Part shown: one piece after another, positions 35,289-43,126 of the stretch
How positions within the stretch are numbered: the first letter of the stretch is position 1
How the letters are laid out: each line of letters begins with the position of its first letter
NCBI GenBank assembly: GCA_023259375.1
Contig: JAHFQC010000010.1
Coordinates: 23,149 to 76,345 of the forward strand
Length of the DNA stretch: 53,197 bases
DNA from: Alphaproteobacteria bacterium
GTDB taxonomy: Bacteria > Pseudomonadota > Alphaproteobacteria > Micropepsales > Micropepsaceae
Reading direction: 5' to 3'
Translations under genes and position numbers: made by a program
Notes under the pieces: generated by a model
Told to the model about the DNA's origin: nothing
The model's input: only the letters and a program-made list of their open reading frames with translations
Database searches by the model: none

Positions 35289-36031
35289 TCGGTGACCGGG
35301 TCCACGGCGAAGATGTAGCCGCCGCCCCACACCGTCTTGATGTAGCGCGGGTTCTTGGGATCGGGTTCGATCTTCTTCCTAAGGCGGCTGACGTGGTTGT
35401 CGATCGAGCGGTCGAACAGATCGGCATCACGGCCTTTGGTAAGGTCGAGGAGCTGGTTGCGCGACAGCGCGATCTTGGGCCGCTCGATGAGCGCCGTGAG
35501 CAGGCGGAATTCGCCGCTCGACAGCGGCAGAGCCACGCCATCCGGCCCGATCAGTTCACGCTGTCCGGTATCGAGGGTCCAGTCGCCGAAGCGGATCATT
35601 GCGGCCGTTGGCGGCTTCTGGCGCGGCGGCAGCGCTTGGGTCCGCCGCAGCACCGCTGCGATGCGGGCGATCAGCTCGCGCGGCGAGAAGGGCTTCGGCA
35701 TGTAGTCGTCGGCACCCATCTCCAGGCCGATGATGCGGTCGACTTCTTCGCCGCGGGCGGTGAGGAGAATGACGGGGGTCTGGGACGTTTCGCGGATCGA
35801 GCGGCAGAGCGACAGGCCGTCTTCGCCCGGCATCATGATGTCCAGCACCACGAGGTCGATGGCGGAGGCCTTCATCACCTTGCGTGCGGCCGCGGCGTCG
35901 GGAGCGGTGGTGGAGCGGTAGCCGTTCTCACGCAGATAGCGCGCCAAGGGCTCGCGGATGTCGCGCGCGTCCTCGACCACCAGGATGTGTGGCTTCGATT
36001 CGTCCGGTTTCATCATCGGTGACTCTACCAT
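35285..36031 (-). CDS. OmpR/PhoB-family response regulator
   Basis: A 248-residue response regulator. The receiver carries D64 (VVLDIMMPGEDG) as phosphoacceptor, an acidic pair near 20-21, T91 and K113. The C-terminal winged-helix domain spans about 145-240 (LSSGEFRLLTALIERPKIAL, the loop, then RSIDNHVSRLRKKIEPDP and YIKTVWGGGYIF), which is OmpR-like. ATG 36031 has GAGG just upstream; ATG at 36016 and 36013 are less well placed. It is the first gene of the overlapping unit RR-kinase-MocA-like-IscU-like and is divergent from the EF-hand gene, with 167 bases between. Confidence 0.95.
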   Translation of the reverse strand: MVESPMMKPDESKPHILVVEDARDIREPLARYLRENGYRSTTAPDAAAARKVMKASAIDLVVLDIMMPGEDGLSLCRSIRETSQTPVILLTARGEEVDRIIGLEMGADDYMPKPFSPRELIARIAAVLRRTQALPPRQKPPTAAMIRFGDWTLDTGQRELIGPDGVALPLSSGEFRLLTALIERPKIALSRNQLLDLTKGRDADLFDRSIDNHVSRLRKKIEPDPKNPRYIKTVWGGGYIFAVDPVTE

Positions 36032-36198
36032 GCCTCATTGTCGGCGAGGTGCTCGTCAGTCGCAAAGGCACAATTGTGACGAAGTTTGTCGACAGACAAA
36101 TCGGCGCTGGGTTTGCGAAGGAAGAATTTTGTTCTGGAAAAGTTCTGTGACAACCTGGGCGCGATATTGGAGGCGCATTCGATCTAGGGGTTAGCACA

Positions 36199-37002
36199 AT
36201 GAACAGAACCGGATTGATCATGAGTGCGTTGCTGATGGCGGGGGCGGCGGCCTCTTGGGCGGCGGGCAACAAGCCGGCCGACGACGGCCCGATGCAGGGT
36301 TTGGAGCGGACAAACGAACGCGGCGCCGTCCGCATGATACGGGATTTCGATCTCAACAAGGACGGCCGGGTGACCCGCGCCGAGATGAACAATGTGCTTG
36401 GCTACCGCTTCGCCTCGGCGACGCATAAAGGGCCGACGATGTCGCTCGAGCAGTTCATGGCCGAACGCACGACGGAATTCCGCAAGTCGAACGAAGCGAT
36501 GTTCCACCGGCTTGATTGGAACGGCGACGGCAAGCTGACGCTCGCCGAATACGGTGCGGCGCAGCGCGTACGCTTCGTTCAGATTGATCGCGACGGCACC
36601 GGCTTCGTCTCCTGTTCGGTACGCGATCTCGCGCTCGGTGGCAGCAGCCGAGGCGTGTCGGGCTTTTGTCGCGACAACGACACCAACATGGATGGCCGCG
36701 TCACGCACACGGAACTCGATGCGGCGATCGCCAAACGCTTTGCGCAAAGCGCCGGCGGCGGTCAGACCTTGGCGCTCGAAGCCTTTGTGAAGGGTGAGGA
36801 GGAGCGCTACGCCAGCGCCAATGTGCGCTTGTTCCGGCGGCTCGATAGCGACGAAGACGGACTGCTCTCGATCAAGGAATTCGCGGCGCAGGACGAAGCG
36901 CTGTTCGACCGGATCGACAAGAACCACGACGGCGTCCTCACCCCGGCCGAACTCCAGCCCCGCAATGCCCGCAGCAAGACGGCGAACGCGGACGCGAGCT
37001 AA
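36199..37002 (+). CDS. Exported EF-hand calcium-binding protein with about six EF motifs
   Basis: A 267-residue protein with a signal peptide (cleavage near SWA-AGN), so it acts in the periplasm or outside. EF-hand loops with D-x-D/N-x-D-G spacing occur at DLNKDGRVTRAE (about 51), DWNGDGKLTLAE (about 105), DRDGTGFVS (about 129), DTNMDGRVTHTE (about 163), DSDEDGLLSIKE (about 216) and DKNHDGVLTPAE (about 238). At least five have the Asp/Asn at positions 1, 3 and 5 and a Glu at position 12, so they probably bind Ca2+. It likely senses or buffers calcium. It is divergent from the two-component operon and its stop overlaps the xdhC stop by three bases, so the two transcripts collide. Confidence 0.9.
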   Translation: MNRTGLIMSALLMAGAAASWAAGNKPADDGPMQGLERTNERGAVRMIRDFDLNKDGRVTRAEMNNVLGYRFASATHKGPTMSLEQFMAERTTEFRKSNEAMFHRLDWNGDGKLTLAEYGAAQRVRFVQIDRDGTGFVSCSVRDLALGGSSRGVSGFCRDNDTNMDGRVTHTELDAAIAKRFAQSAGGGQTLALEAFVKGEEERYASANVRLFRRLDSDEDGLLSIKEFAAQDEALFDRIDKNHDGVLTPAELQPRNARSKTANADAS

Positions 37003-37994
37003 GCCCGATGCTGCGTCTTGATGATGTCGGCGATGATTGAAACGGCGATCTCTTCCGGTGTTTTGGAGCCGATGGACAGTCCCACCGGACCATGCAGCCG
37101 GGCGAGGTCGTCGTCGCCGAAACCCTCGGCCTTCAGCCGTTCGCGGCGCGCCGCCTGGGTCTTCTGTGAGCCGAGCGCGCCGATATAGAACGCGGCTGAG
37201 TTGAGTGCCGCGATCAGGGCTGGGTCGTCGATCTTGGGATCATGCGCGAGCACCACCACCGCGCTGCGGGCATGAAGCGGCGCCTTGGCGATAGCTTCGT
37301 CGGGATAGGCGTGCGTGAGAGTGACGCCTGGAAAGCGTTCCGCCGTCGCGAATGCCGGTCGCGGATCGATGATGCGGAACCGATAGGCCAGCGGGGCGGC
37401 CATGCGCACCAAGGCTTGCGCGATATGCACGGCGCCGACAATCACCAGATCGATCGGTGGATTGGCGACGGTGAGAAACCACGTTTGGCCGCCGCAAGAA
37501 ATCTCGCCACAGCGATCGCGAAGTGCCGCGTCCCGGGCGCAGGCGGCGAGGGCATCGGTCTCCGCATCGATATCGATGATGCGGCAAGCCCCGCTGGTCG
37601 GTTCCACCGCGCGCACGGCGATCCGGCCTCGGCGGCGCAATGCATTCCATGTCGCCACGGCTTCGTGGGCCGCGTCGCCGGCGAGCGGTTCGACCAAAAG
37701 TTCGATCCGTCCGCCGCAGGTCAGCCCGGCCGACCAGGCGGTTTCGTCGGCGATACCATATGCAAGGCGCCGGCATGTCGGCGCGGTGAGCGCGGCTTCG
37801 ATCACGGCGCCCTCGATGCAGCCGGCGGAAACCGATCCGGCGAAGGCACCGTCGTCGCGCACCGCCATCTGGCTGCCGGGCAGGCGCGGCGCCGATCCCC
37901 ACGTCGACATCACGGTCACAAGCGTGACACCGCGCCCATCGTTCAACCAGCGTTCGGCGGCTTCCGCAGCATCGATGCCAGCTTCGTTGTTCAA
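36999..37994 (-). CDS. XdhC-family molybdenum hydroxylase maturation factor
   Basis: A 331-residue XdhC/CoxI-type protein, which binds molybdenum cofactor and helps insert its sulfurated form into xanthine-dehydrogenase-family enzymes. The N-terminal XdhC domain has TWGSAPRLPGSQMAVRDDG, AGSVSAGCIEGAVIE and GLTCGGRIELLVEPL; the C-terminal Rossmann domain begins near VIVGAVHIAQALVRMA and continues with VVVLAHDPKIDDPAL, as the family requires. The start is taken as the TTG at 37994 because its first four bases overlap the coxG stop (TTGA); the frame is open upstream but not family-like. No Mo-hydroxylase structural gene is in the window. The stop collides with the EF-hand gene. Confidence 0.9.
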   Translation of the reverse strand: MNNEAGIDAAEAAERWLNDGRGVTLVTVMSTWGSAPRLPGSQMAVRDDGAFAGSVSAGCIEGAVIEAALTAPTCRRLAYGIADETAWSAGLTCGGRIELLVEPLAGDAAHEAVATWNALRRRGRIAVRAVEPTSGACRIIDIDAETDALAACARDAALRDRCGEISCGGQTWFLTVANPPIDLVIVGAVHIAQALVRMAAPLAYRFRIIDPRPAFATAERFPGVTLTHAYPDEAIAKAPLHARSAVVVLAHDPKIDDPALIAALNSAAFYIGALGSQKTQAARRERLKAEGFGDDDLARLHGPVGLSIGSKTPEEIAVSIIADIIKTQHRA

Positions 37995-38599
37995 CGCGAT
38001 CCCCGCCGTGTCAGCACAACCGCCGCCGCAGCCGTGACCGCCGCGCCGGCAGCCGCTCCGAGCCCGATCCATAACGCTTTTTTGCGCATTGTCGGCGGCG
38101 GCAGCGGCGCTGGTTTCGGTGCCATTCGCATGGGCGGCGGTTCGCTTGGCACGGTCAGGGTTTCCGTCGGAATAGCGGCTGCGAAGCGGCGGAAGAACTC
38201 GCGCAGCAATTCCTCGATCATGTCGCGCCCCCAGTGTTGGACCAGGCGGCCCAACTGTCCGCCGAGTTTTGCTTGCCCAGTGTAGCGGAGATTGGTCCCG
38301 TCATCGCTCGCATCGAGGTGCACCGTTACTGCCGCTTCACCGGACCCGAGAGTGCCTTTTGCACGCATCGTGAAAACCGCCCGGCGAGGCGGATCGCTTT
38401 CCGTAAAAGTAATGTTGACGCCGATCTGCGAGCGAACGACGCCGACTTTCGCGGTCGCCACGGCAGCGTATTCATGGGGTCCAATTCTCTCAAAACTGTC
38501 GCAACCGGAAACGCATCCGGCCAGAACAACCGGGTCGTTCAGCGCCGCCCAAACCCGCGCCGGAGGGGCGTCAATGTCCGCTGTTCCATTTAACTCCAT
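37991..38599 (-). CDS. CoxG-like SRPBCC protein with C-terminal membrane anchor
   Basis: A 202-residue carbon monoxide dehydrogenase subunit G (CoxG) family protein. The N-terminal ~145 residues are an SRPBCC/START-type fold (ELNGTADIDAPPARVWAALN, then LAGCVSGCDSFERIGPHEY and RYTGQAKLGGQLGRLVQ). A Pro-rich linker leads to a single C-terminal membrane helix (about 175-195). In Mo-hydroxylase operons CoxG tethers CO dehydrogenase to the membrane. The start at 38599 matches the family N-terminus; ATG at 38611 is possible. It is coupled to xdhC by a TTGA overlap. Confidence 0.88.
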   Translation of the reverse strand: MELNGTADIDAPPARVWAALNDPVVLAGCVSGCDSFERIGPHEYAAVATAKVGVVRSQIGVNITFTESDPPRRAVFTMRAKGTLGSGEAAVTVHLDASDDGTNLRYTGQAKLGGQLGRLVQHWGRDMIEELLREFFRRFAAAIPTETLTVPSEPPPMRMAPKPAPLPPPTMRKKALWIGLGAAAGAAVTAAAAVVLTRRGSR

Positions 38600-38698
38600 G
38601 ATTTTCTTCATCGATTTTATCGCGGCCCAGTGCAATCTGAGATTGAAGTTTAATGATGACTATGCGACAGTTTGGCTTCACTACCTTAGGGAGCTATG

Positions 38699-38713
38699 TT
38701 AACCTTATTTTAA
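38699..38713 (+). promoter_or_regulatory. CtrA-binding motif TTAA-N7-TTAA
   Basis: TTAACCTTATTTTAA is a perfect TTAA-N7-TTAA match, including the favoured TTAACC half. It lies 36 bases upstream of the cold-shock gene start, a position expected for CtrA control of the promoter. CtrA is the master cell-cycle regulator of alphaproteobacteria. Confidence 0.7.
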
Positions 38714-38748
38714 GATGCAAGGCACGAAGCCTTAATTCGGGGACGGGG

Positions 38749-39282
38749 ATGGAAACGAATATTGCAGCCGTGACGTCGGCGGACGTAACGCTTGAGGTGG
38801 TGGGACAGATCAAATGGTTCGACCTCACGAAGGGCTACGGTTTCATCAAGCCGTCGAGCGGAACCCAGGGCGACATCCTCCTGCATCAGACGTGTGTCCG
38901 CCAGTCGGGCTTCAAGGCGGCCTATGAAGGCGCCAAGGTGGTATGCGAGGCCGTGCAAGGTCCCAAGGGTCTGCAGGCGCGCCGGCTGATCTCGCTCGAC
39001 AACTCCACCGCCCAGCCGTCCGAACCGCCGGCGCAAAGGGCTGCGCGGTATGTCGCCGAACCGCATGGGCCGGCGTTTGATGCCACCGTGAAGTGGTTCA
39101 ACCGCGGCAAGGGCTACGGTTTCGTCAGCCGCGGACCGGACACGCCGGACGTGTTCGTCCACATGGAAACCTTGCGGCGGAGCGGCATTCGCGAGCTGCG
39201 TCAGGGCCAGCGGGTGCGGGTCCGCGCCGGCGATGGTCCCAAAGGCGAACTGGCCGCCGAAATCACCGTTCTGGACTCCTGA
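38749..39282 (+). CDS. Double cold-shock-domain protein
   Basis: A 177-residue protein with two cold-shock domains (about residues 18-80 and 112-175). Each contains the RNA-binding motif pair: GQIKWFDLTKGYGFIKP with DILLHQTC in the first, and ATVKWFNRGKGYGFVS with DVFVHMETL in the second. These proteins bind single-stranded RNA/DNA and melt secondary structure; alphaproteobacteria such as Caulobacter have two-domain versions. The start ATG at 38749 directly precedes the family N-terminus; a purine-rich GGACGGGG stands before it. A CtrA box lies 36 bases upstream. Confidence 0.95.
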   Translation: METNIAAVTSADVTLEVVGQIKWFDLTKGYGFIKPSSGTQGDILLHQTCVRQSGFKAAYEGAKVVCEAVQGPKGLQARRLISLDNSTAQPSEPPAQRAARYVAEPHGPAFDATVKWFNRGKGYGFVSRGPDTPDVFVHMETLRRSGIRELRQGQRVRVRAGDGPKGELAAEITVLDS

Positions 39283-39333
39283 ATCCCGCCGAAGTGTCGT
39301 ATGGAATCCGCCGTACTGGGCGGAAGGTGTGTC

Positions 39334-39798
39334 ATGCGTCGATTGCTGGTGGCTGTAGCGGCCCTGCTGTTTCTGTCGGGATGCTCGCCGGCCGGACAGC
39401 CGCAGACCGGTTTGCGTCAAATTCCACTGGTGGTCGATACGCCCAACGGCCCGGTGAAATTCACCGTCGCCCTTGCCAACACCGACGAAACCCGTCGTGT
39501 CGGGCTGATGTTCCGCAAAACCATGCCGGCGGACGAGGGCATGCTGTTCGACTTCCGCAAGGAGCAGTACGCCTCGTTCTGGATGAAGGACACGATTTTG
39601 CCGTTGGATATGCTTTTCATCAAAGCCGACGGCACCATTTCGACCATTGCCGAGAATGCCATTCCTTATTCGGAAGAGCCGGTGCCGTCGAGCGAGCCGG
39701 TACAGGCGGTGCTCGAGATCAATGGCGGCCGGGCCCGCGCGCTCGGGATCGCGGCAGGCGAGAAAGTCCACGGCAAGATTTTCGGCAACGGTCCCTAA
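39334..39798 (+). CDS. DUF192 family lipoprotein
   Basis: A 154-residue lipoprotein (MRRLLVAVAALLFLSGCS, lipidation on C17) whose mature part is DUF192: VKFTVALANTDETRRVGLMF, RKTMPADEGMLFDF, SFWMKDTILPLDMLFI and EPVQAVLEINGGRARALGI. The family is widespread, structurally a small beta barrel, and of unknown function. The start at 39334 is supported by GGAAGG 6 bases upstream. It follows the cold-shock gene after 51 bases on the same strand. Confidence 0.92.
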   Translation: MRRLLVAVAALLFLSGCSPAGQPQTGLRQIPLVVDTPNGPVKFTVALANTDETRRVGLMFRKTMPADEGMLFDFRKEQYASFWMKDTILPLDMLFIKADGTISTIAENAIPYSEEPVPSSEPVQAVLEINGGRARALGIAAGEKVHGKIFGNGP

Positions 39799-39853
39799 AT
39801 CGGCCCTGAGGGTTGCGCGAGGACCACGATTTCGTGTACGGCGAAGACCGTCG

Positions 39854-39930
39854 CGGGGCGTAGCGCAGCCTGGTAGCGCATCTGCTTTGGGAGCAGAGGG
39901 TCGTGTGTTCGAATCACACCGCCCCGACCA
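39854..39930 (+). tRNA. tRNA-Pro (anticodon UGG)
   Basis: The cloverleaf is complete with acceptor CGGGGCG/CGCCCCG, D-arm GCGC...GCGC, anticodon stem TCTGC/GCAGA around TTTGGGA (anticodon TGG), T-arm GTGTG/CACAC around TTCGAAT, and encoded CCA at 39928-39930. Confidence 0.96.
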
Positions 39931-40022
39931 GCCTTCGCTCGCGGAAGCGAGGGAAGGCTGCCGCGCCGTAGCCAGTTTGGCGAAGGCGGACTTGTTGCTG
40001 CGAGCTTCGGCTCGGCAAGCCA
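39931..40022 (+). repeat. Post-tRNA repeat, copy A
   Basis: A hairpin (GCCTTCGCTCGC with GCGAGGGAAGGC) immediately follows the tRNA CCA, then a segment beginning CCGCGCCGTAGCCAGTT and ending CTCGGCAAGCCA. The same composite follows tRNA-Arg at 40466. The hairpin probably terminates the tRNA transcript. Confidence 0.65.
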
Positions 40023-40071
40023 TCTTCGTGTAAGATGGCGGAACGTGATTTGAACCGATCAGGAGGCTCTC

Positions 40072-40377
40072 GTGCGCGCGCGCATTTATCAGCCGACCCG
40101 CAATGCCATGCAGTCGGGCAAAGCCCGCACCAAGGCGTGGGTGCTGGAGTTCGAGCCGGCGTCGCCGCGCCGCATCGATCCCTTGATGGGGTGGACGAGC
40201 TCGTCGGACATGCTGAGCCAGGTGCAGCTCGAATTCGACACGCGGGAAGAGGCCACGGCCTACGCCGTTAAGCACAATATCCCGTACGATCTGTTCGAAC
40301 CTTTGCGGCCGGTTCCGAAGCCCAAGGCCTACGCCGACAACTTCCGTTATGATAGGAAGGTTCCCTGGTCGCATTAA
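40072..40377 (+). CDS. ETC complex I subunit, NDUFS4-like
   Basis: A 101-residue protein homologous to the NDUFS4/AQDQ accessory subunit of respiratory complex I, typical of alphaproteobacteria and mitochondria. Recognisable parts are MRARIYQPTRNAMQSGKART, WVLEFEPASPRRIDPLMGWT, SSDMLSQVQLEFDTREEA and AYADNFRYDRKVPWSH. The start is a GTG with AGGAGG 5 bases upstream. It lies alone between two tRNAs; nuo genes are not in the window. Confidence 0.94.
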   Translation: MRARIYQPTRNAMQSGKARTKAWVLEFEPASPRRIDPLMGWTSSSDMLSQVQLEFDTREEATAYAVKHNIPYDLFEPLRPVPKPKAYADNFRYDRKVPWSH

Positions 40378-40388
40378 CGCTGACCATT

Positions 40389-40465
40389 GGCCCCGTAGCT
40401 CAACTGGATAGAGCAGCTGCCTTCTAAGCCGCAGGTTGCGTGTTCGAGTCACGCCGGGGTCACCA
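40389..40465 (+). tRNA. tRNA-Arg (anticodon UCU)
   Basis: Acceptor GGCCCCG/CGGGGTC (one G-T), D-arm GCTC/GAGC, anticodon stem GCTGC/GCCGC around CTTCTAA (anticodon TCT), T-arm GCGTG/CACGC around TTCGAGT, and encoded CCA. The middle anticodon-stem pair (positions 29-41) is T-C, a mismatch. Confidence 0.93.
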
Positions 40466-40553
40466 GTCTTCGCGCGCGGCAGCGCGCGAAGACCGCGCCG
40501 TAGCCAGTTCGACGAAGGCGGGCCGGTGACGCGCGCTACGCCTCGGCAAGCCA
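40466..40553 (+). repeat. Post-tRNA repeat, copy B
   Basis: A perfect 12-base-arm hairpin (GTCTTCGCGCGC, loop GGCA, then its complement) begins right after the tRNA CCA. It is followed by CCGCGCCGTAGCCAGTTC and a segment ending CTCGGCAAGCCA, matching copy A in order and spacing. The rest, up to 40703, contains no gene. Confidence 0.65.
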
Positions 40554-40703
40554 GTACTAACCCACCAAAACGCTCGCATTCCGCCCGTTGCTGCGTTCCC
40601 GGCATCCCAGTTATGCAACACCATGTTGTCGCGATCCGCTGCCGCCCGTTGACGTGGCGTACCGACGGGCTACAAGCCGCGCCTATCTGATTAAACGGGT
40701 GTC

Positions 40704-42008
40704 ATGAAGATCGTCGGTGGCAAATGGACCAACTGGTCGGGGAGCGTCAGCTTCCGCCCGCGCGATATTATTGCGCCCAAGGATGAACTCGATCTCGCCG
40801 CGACGGTGCGCATGGCCGAAGGCCATGTCCGCTTTCCAGGAGCCGGGCATTCGTTCGCGCCGCTGAACCAGACCGACGGTATCCTGATCGATCTCGCGGC
40901 CTTTGCCGGTCTCAAGGGCTTCGATCCCGAGCGTGAGGTGGCTTCGATTGGCGGCGCGCAGCCGTTGTGGGGCATCGGCTCGCTGCTGCACCCGTTGGGC
41001 TACGCCCTCGACAGCATGGGCGATACCGACCGCCAGACGTTGGGCGGTGCGGTCGCTACCGGCACGCACGGCACCGGTCTGACGCACCCGTGTTTTTCCG
41101 GCGCCGTCGCCAGCTTCCGCCTGCTGCTCGCCAACGGCGAAGTGCTGCATTGCTCGCCGCAGGAGAATTCCGAGATCTTCGCCGCCGGGCGGCTGGCGCT
41201 GGGATTGTTCGGCGTCATGACCGAAATCGATATGGCGGTGCGGCCGGTCTACAAGCTGCAGCGGCGCTACTTCCAGAGCCCGGCGAAAGAGATCCTGCGC
41301 AAGCTCGACGGTCTGGTCGAAGCCAACCGGCATTTCGAGTTCTACTGGTTCCCGCACAGCGATGTGGTGGTGTGCAAGTCGCTCAACGAGACCGAGGCGC
41401 ACGCCCCGACCCGCCACAGCGCTCGCACGCTCTACAATCGCGGCGAAATCCGCCGGCCGCAGGAATACGCCTTTGCCGCCGGTGCCGAGCTGCTCAGGAT
41501 GATGCCGCATCTGGTGCGCCCGGCGCATCGCCTGTTCGCGGCGCTGATGCGGCGCAAGCAGAAAGTGCGCTGGAGCCACGAAGTGTTTCCGACCCCGCGC
41601 ACGGTCAAGTTCAATGCCATGGAATACGCGCTGCCGTACGAAAAAGGCGCCGAGGCGTTGCAGGAGATCGTCGAGGTCATCCGCAAGAAGAAGCTGTCGA
41701 CCAGTTTCCCGCTCGTCTTCCGCACCGTGAAAGCCGACGACGTCTGGCTCAGCCCGTTCTACGGCCGCGACTGCGCCACCATCGGCGTACATCAATACGC
41801 CAAGGTCCACGCTGGTCCGTTGTTCGGCACTTGCGAAGCAATCCTCAAGCGCTATGGCGGCCGCCCGCATTGGGGCGAGTTCCACACCATGACGCGCGAC
41901 GAAGCCGAAGCGCTCTATCCCAAGTTCAACGACTTCATCGCCCTGCGCAAGAAGCTCGACCCCAAGGACAAGTTCCTCAACGAGTATCTGGCGAAGTATT
42001 TCGGGTAA
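40704..42008 (+). CDS. FAD-dependent sugar-lactone / alditol oxidase family protein
   Basis: A 434-residue oxidoreductase with an N-terminal FAD-binding PCMH domain (HVRFPGAGHSFAPLNQTDGI, ALDSMGDTDRQTLGGAVATG, THGTG) and a C-terminal D-arabinono-1,4-lactone oxidase domain (KFNAMEYALPYEKG, and RPHWGEFHTMT near the C-terminus). Such enzymes oxidise aldonolactones, L-gulono-1,4-lactone or sugar alcohols with O2. The exact substrate cannot be told from sequence. No signal peptide is visible, so it should be cytoplasmic or membrane-associated. It stands alone after tRNA-Arg. Confidence 0.88.
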   Translation: MKIVGGKWTNWSGSVSFRPRDIIAPKDELDLAATVRMAEGHVRFPGAGHSFAPLNQTDGILIDLAAFAGLKGFDPEREVASIGGAQPLWGIGSLLHPLGYALDSMGDTDRQTLGGAVATGTHGTGLTHPCFSGAVASFRLLLANGEVLHCSPQENSEIFAAGRLALGLFGVMTEIDMAVRPVYKLQRRYFQSPAKEILRKLDGLVEANRHFEFYWFPHSDVVVCKSLNETEAHAPTRHSARTLYNRGEIRRPQEYAFAAGAELLRMMPHLVRPAHRLFAALMRRKQKVRWSHEVFPTPRTVKFNAMEYALPYEKGAEALQEIVEVIRKKKLSTSFPLVFRTVKADDVWLSPFYGRDCATIGVHQYAKVHAGPLFGTCEAILKRYGGRPHWGEFHTMTRDEAEALYPKFNDFIALRKKLDPKDKFLNEYLAKYFG

Positions 42009-42035
42009 GAGCGAAGCTGCTCAAGCTACACCAAA

Positions 42036-42251
42036 CTGTCATTCCCGGCCGAAGCGCGTAGCGCGGAGGGGAAGGGAACCCAGGTGCAGTCACGCGCGTG
42101 CTGATGCTGGTGAGCCTCGCTCTATTCCCCGCAAGGAGTGCCCCCAACTCGTCATGGCCGGGCGTTCGACCCGGCCATCCAGGCGGTGCCGACATCTCGT
42201 CCATTGTGCGGATTTCGGCATGGATGGCCGCCTCAAGGACGGCCATGACGA
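42036..42251. repeat. Dispersed palindromic repeats (REP/BIME-like)
   Basis: The 270 bases after the lactone oxidase hold no gene. Present are a GTCATTCCCGGCC...GGGAACCCAGG unit (about 42038-42085), a palindrome with arms ATGGCCGGG/CCCGGCCAT at 42154-42178, and an inverted, partly degraded copy at 42221-42251. The second and third match elements at 18906, 52144 and 52224. Confidence 0.75.
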
Positions 42252-42280
42252 TCGAGGTGGGTAGTGCGACCGTTCGCTCG

Positions 42281-42967
42281 CTATTCGCCGCTTTTTCCAA
42301 ACACCCAAATCCGGATCATCTTCTTCCCCACATGGCGCGCCCAGTCAGGGTTGTGATGGGGAAGGCGATCGTCGCCGATGATATCTTGCTGCGCCGTCAG
42401 CCGCAGTCCGGCGCTCGTCGCCGCCGCAACGATATCCGCTTCGGCATGGGCGAAACTTCTTAGTCGAACCGTTTCGCCGGTTTGCGCATCGACGAAGTTC
42501 GCCTGCGTTCCGCCGGCAATGCGTTCGGGATGGATTTCCGAAAGATACAGCGCTTCGCCATCGTTCAAGGCGCGGCTGACGGCACTGAAGAATGCGTCGA
42601 GATCGGCAATATGCTCCAGCACCAGCGCCGTCACCACGGCATCGAAGCCTTCGAGTGGCGTTGATAGCAGATCGCCTTCGATCAGTGTGACGTTGGAATA
42701 GTCGGCGAGTTTCTTGCGTGCCTCGGCCAGCATGCCCGGCGAAACATCGAGGCCGGTCACGGCGTTGCCAGCCGCGGCCAGCCGCACGGTATGCCGTCCC
42801 GTACCGCAGCCGAGTTCCAGCACCTTGCGGCCGCTCAGATGCGCCCAGACCGGTGGGAAAAAGATGTCGTCGGTAAAGACGGTCGAATTGACATAACCGT
42901 CGTAGATGGAAGCCCAGCGGTCGTAGCCGCGGCGATTTTCGCCCGAAGGATTTGAAGAAGGAGTCAT
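42281..42967 (-). CDS. Class I SAM-dependent methyltransferase
   Basis: A 228-residue methyltransferase with the standard Rossmann motifs: VLELGCGTGRHTVRLAAAG (motif I), VTGLDVSPGMLAEA, LIEGDLLSTPLEGFDAVV and ALVLEHIADLDAFF. The N-terminal RRGYDRWASIYDGYVNST is like UbiE/small-molecule methyltransferases. Substrate unknown. The start at 42967 has GGAG 7 bases upstream. It is the last gene of the sulfur-amino-acid run, 159 bases from hisI; that gap contains no convincing gene. Confidence 0.9.
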   Translation of the reverse strand: MTPSSNPSGENRRGYDRWASIYDGYVNSTVFTDDIFFPPVWAHLSGRKVLELGCGTGRHTVRLAAAGNAVTGLDVSPGMLAEARKKLADYSNVTLIEGDLLSTPLEGFDAVVTALVLEHIADLDAFFSAVSRALNDGEALYLSEIHPERIAGGTQANFVDAQTGETVRLRSFAHAEADIVAAATSAGLRLTAQQDIIGDDRLPHHNPDWARHVGKKMIRIWVFGKSGE

Positions 42968-43126
42968 GGCACAGCTCCGCAAACGACGGACGACCTGCCG
43001 CCGAGGAGCGTATTGTTATCGGTCCCGAAGGAGCCCGCAGCGCCACAGCACGAAGCAATAATTAAGCAGCCGAAGCCCGCTTGTCCATATTCTTTCCTTC
43101 CTCGCGGGGGAACTGAAGACTGTCCG

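Noticed and set aside
42964..43126. Possible small protein or 8-codon frame between hisI and the methyltransferase gene
   Set aside because: A GGAAGG ribosome-binding-like site precedes an 8-codon frame only; the longer frame has no start codon and no recognisable motif.
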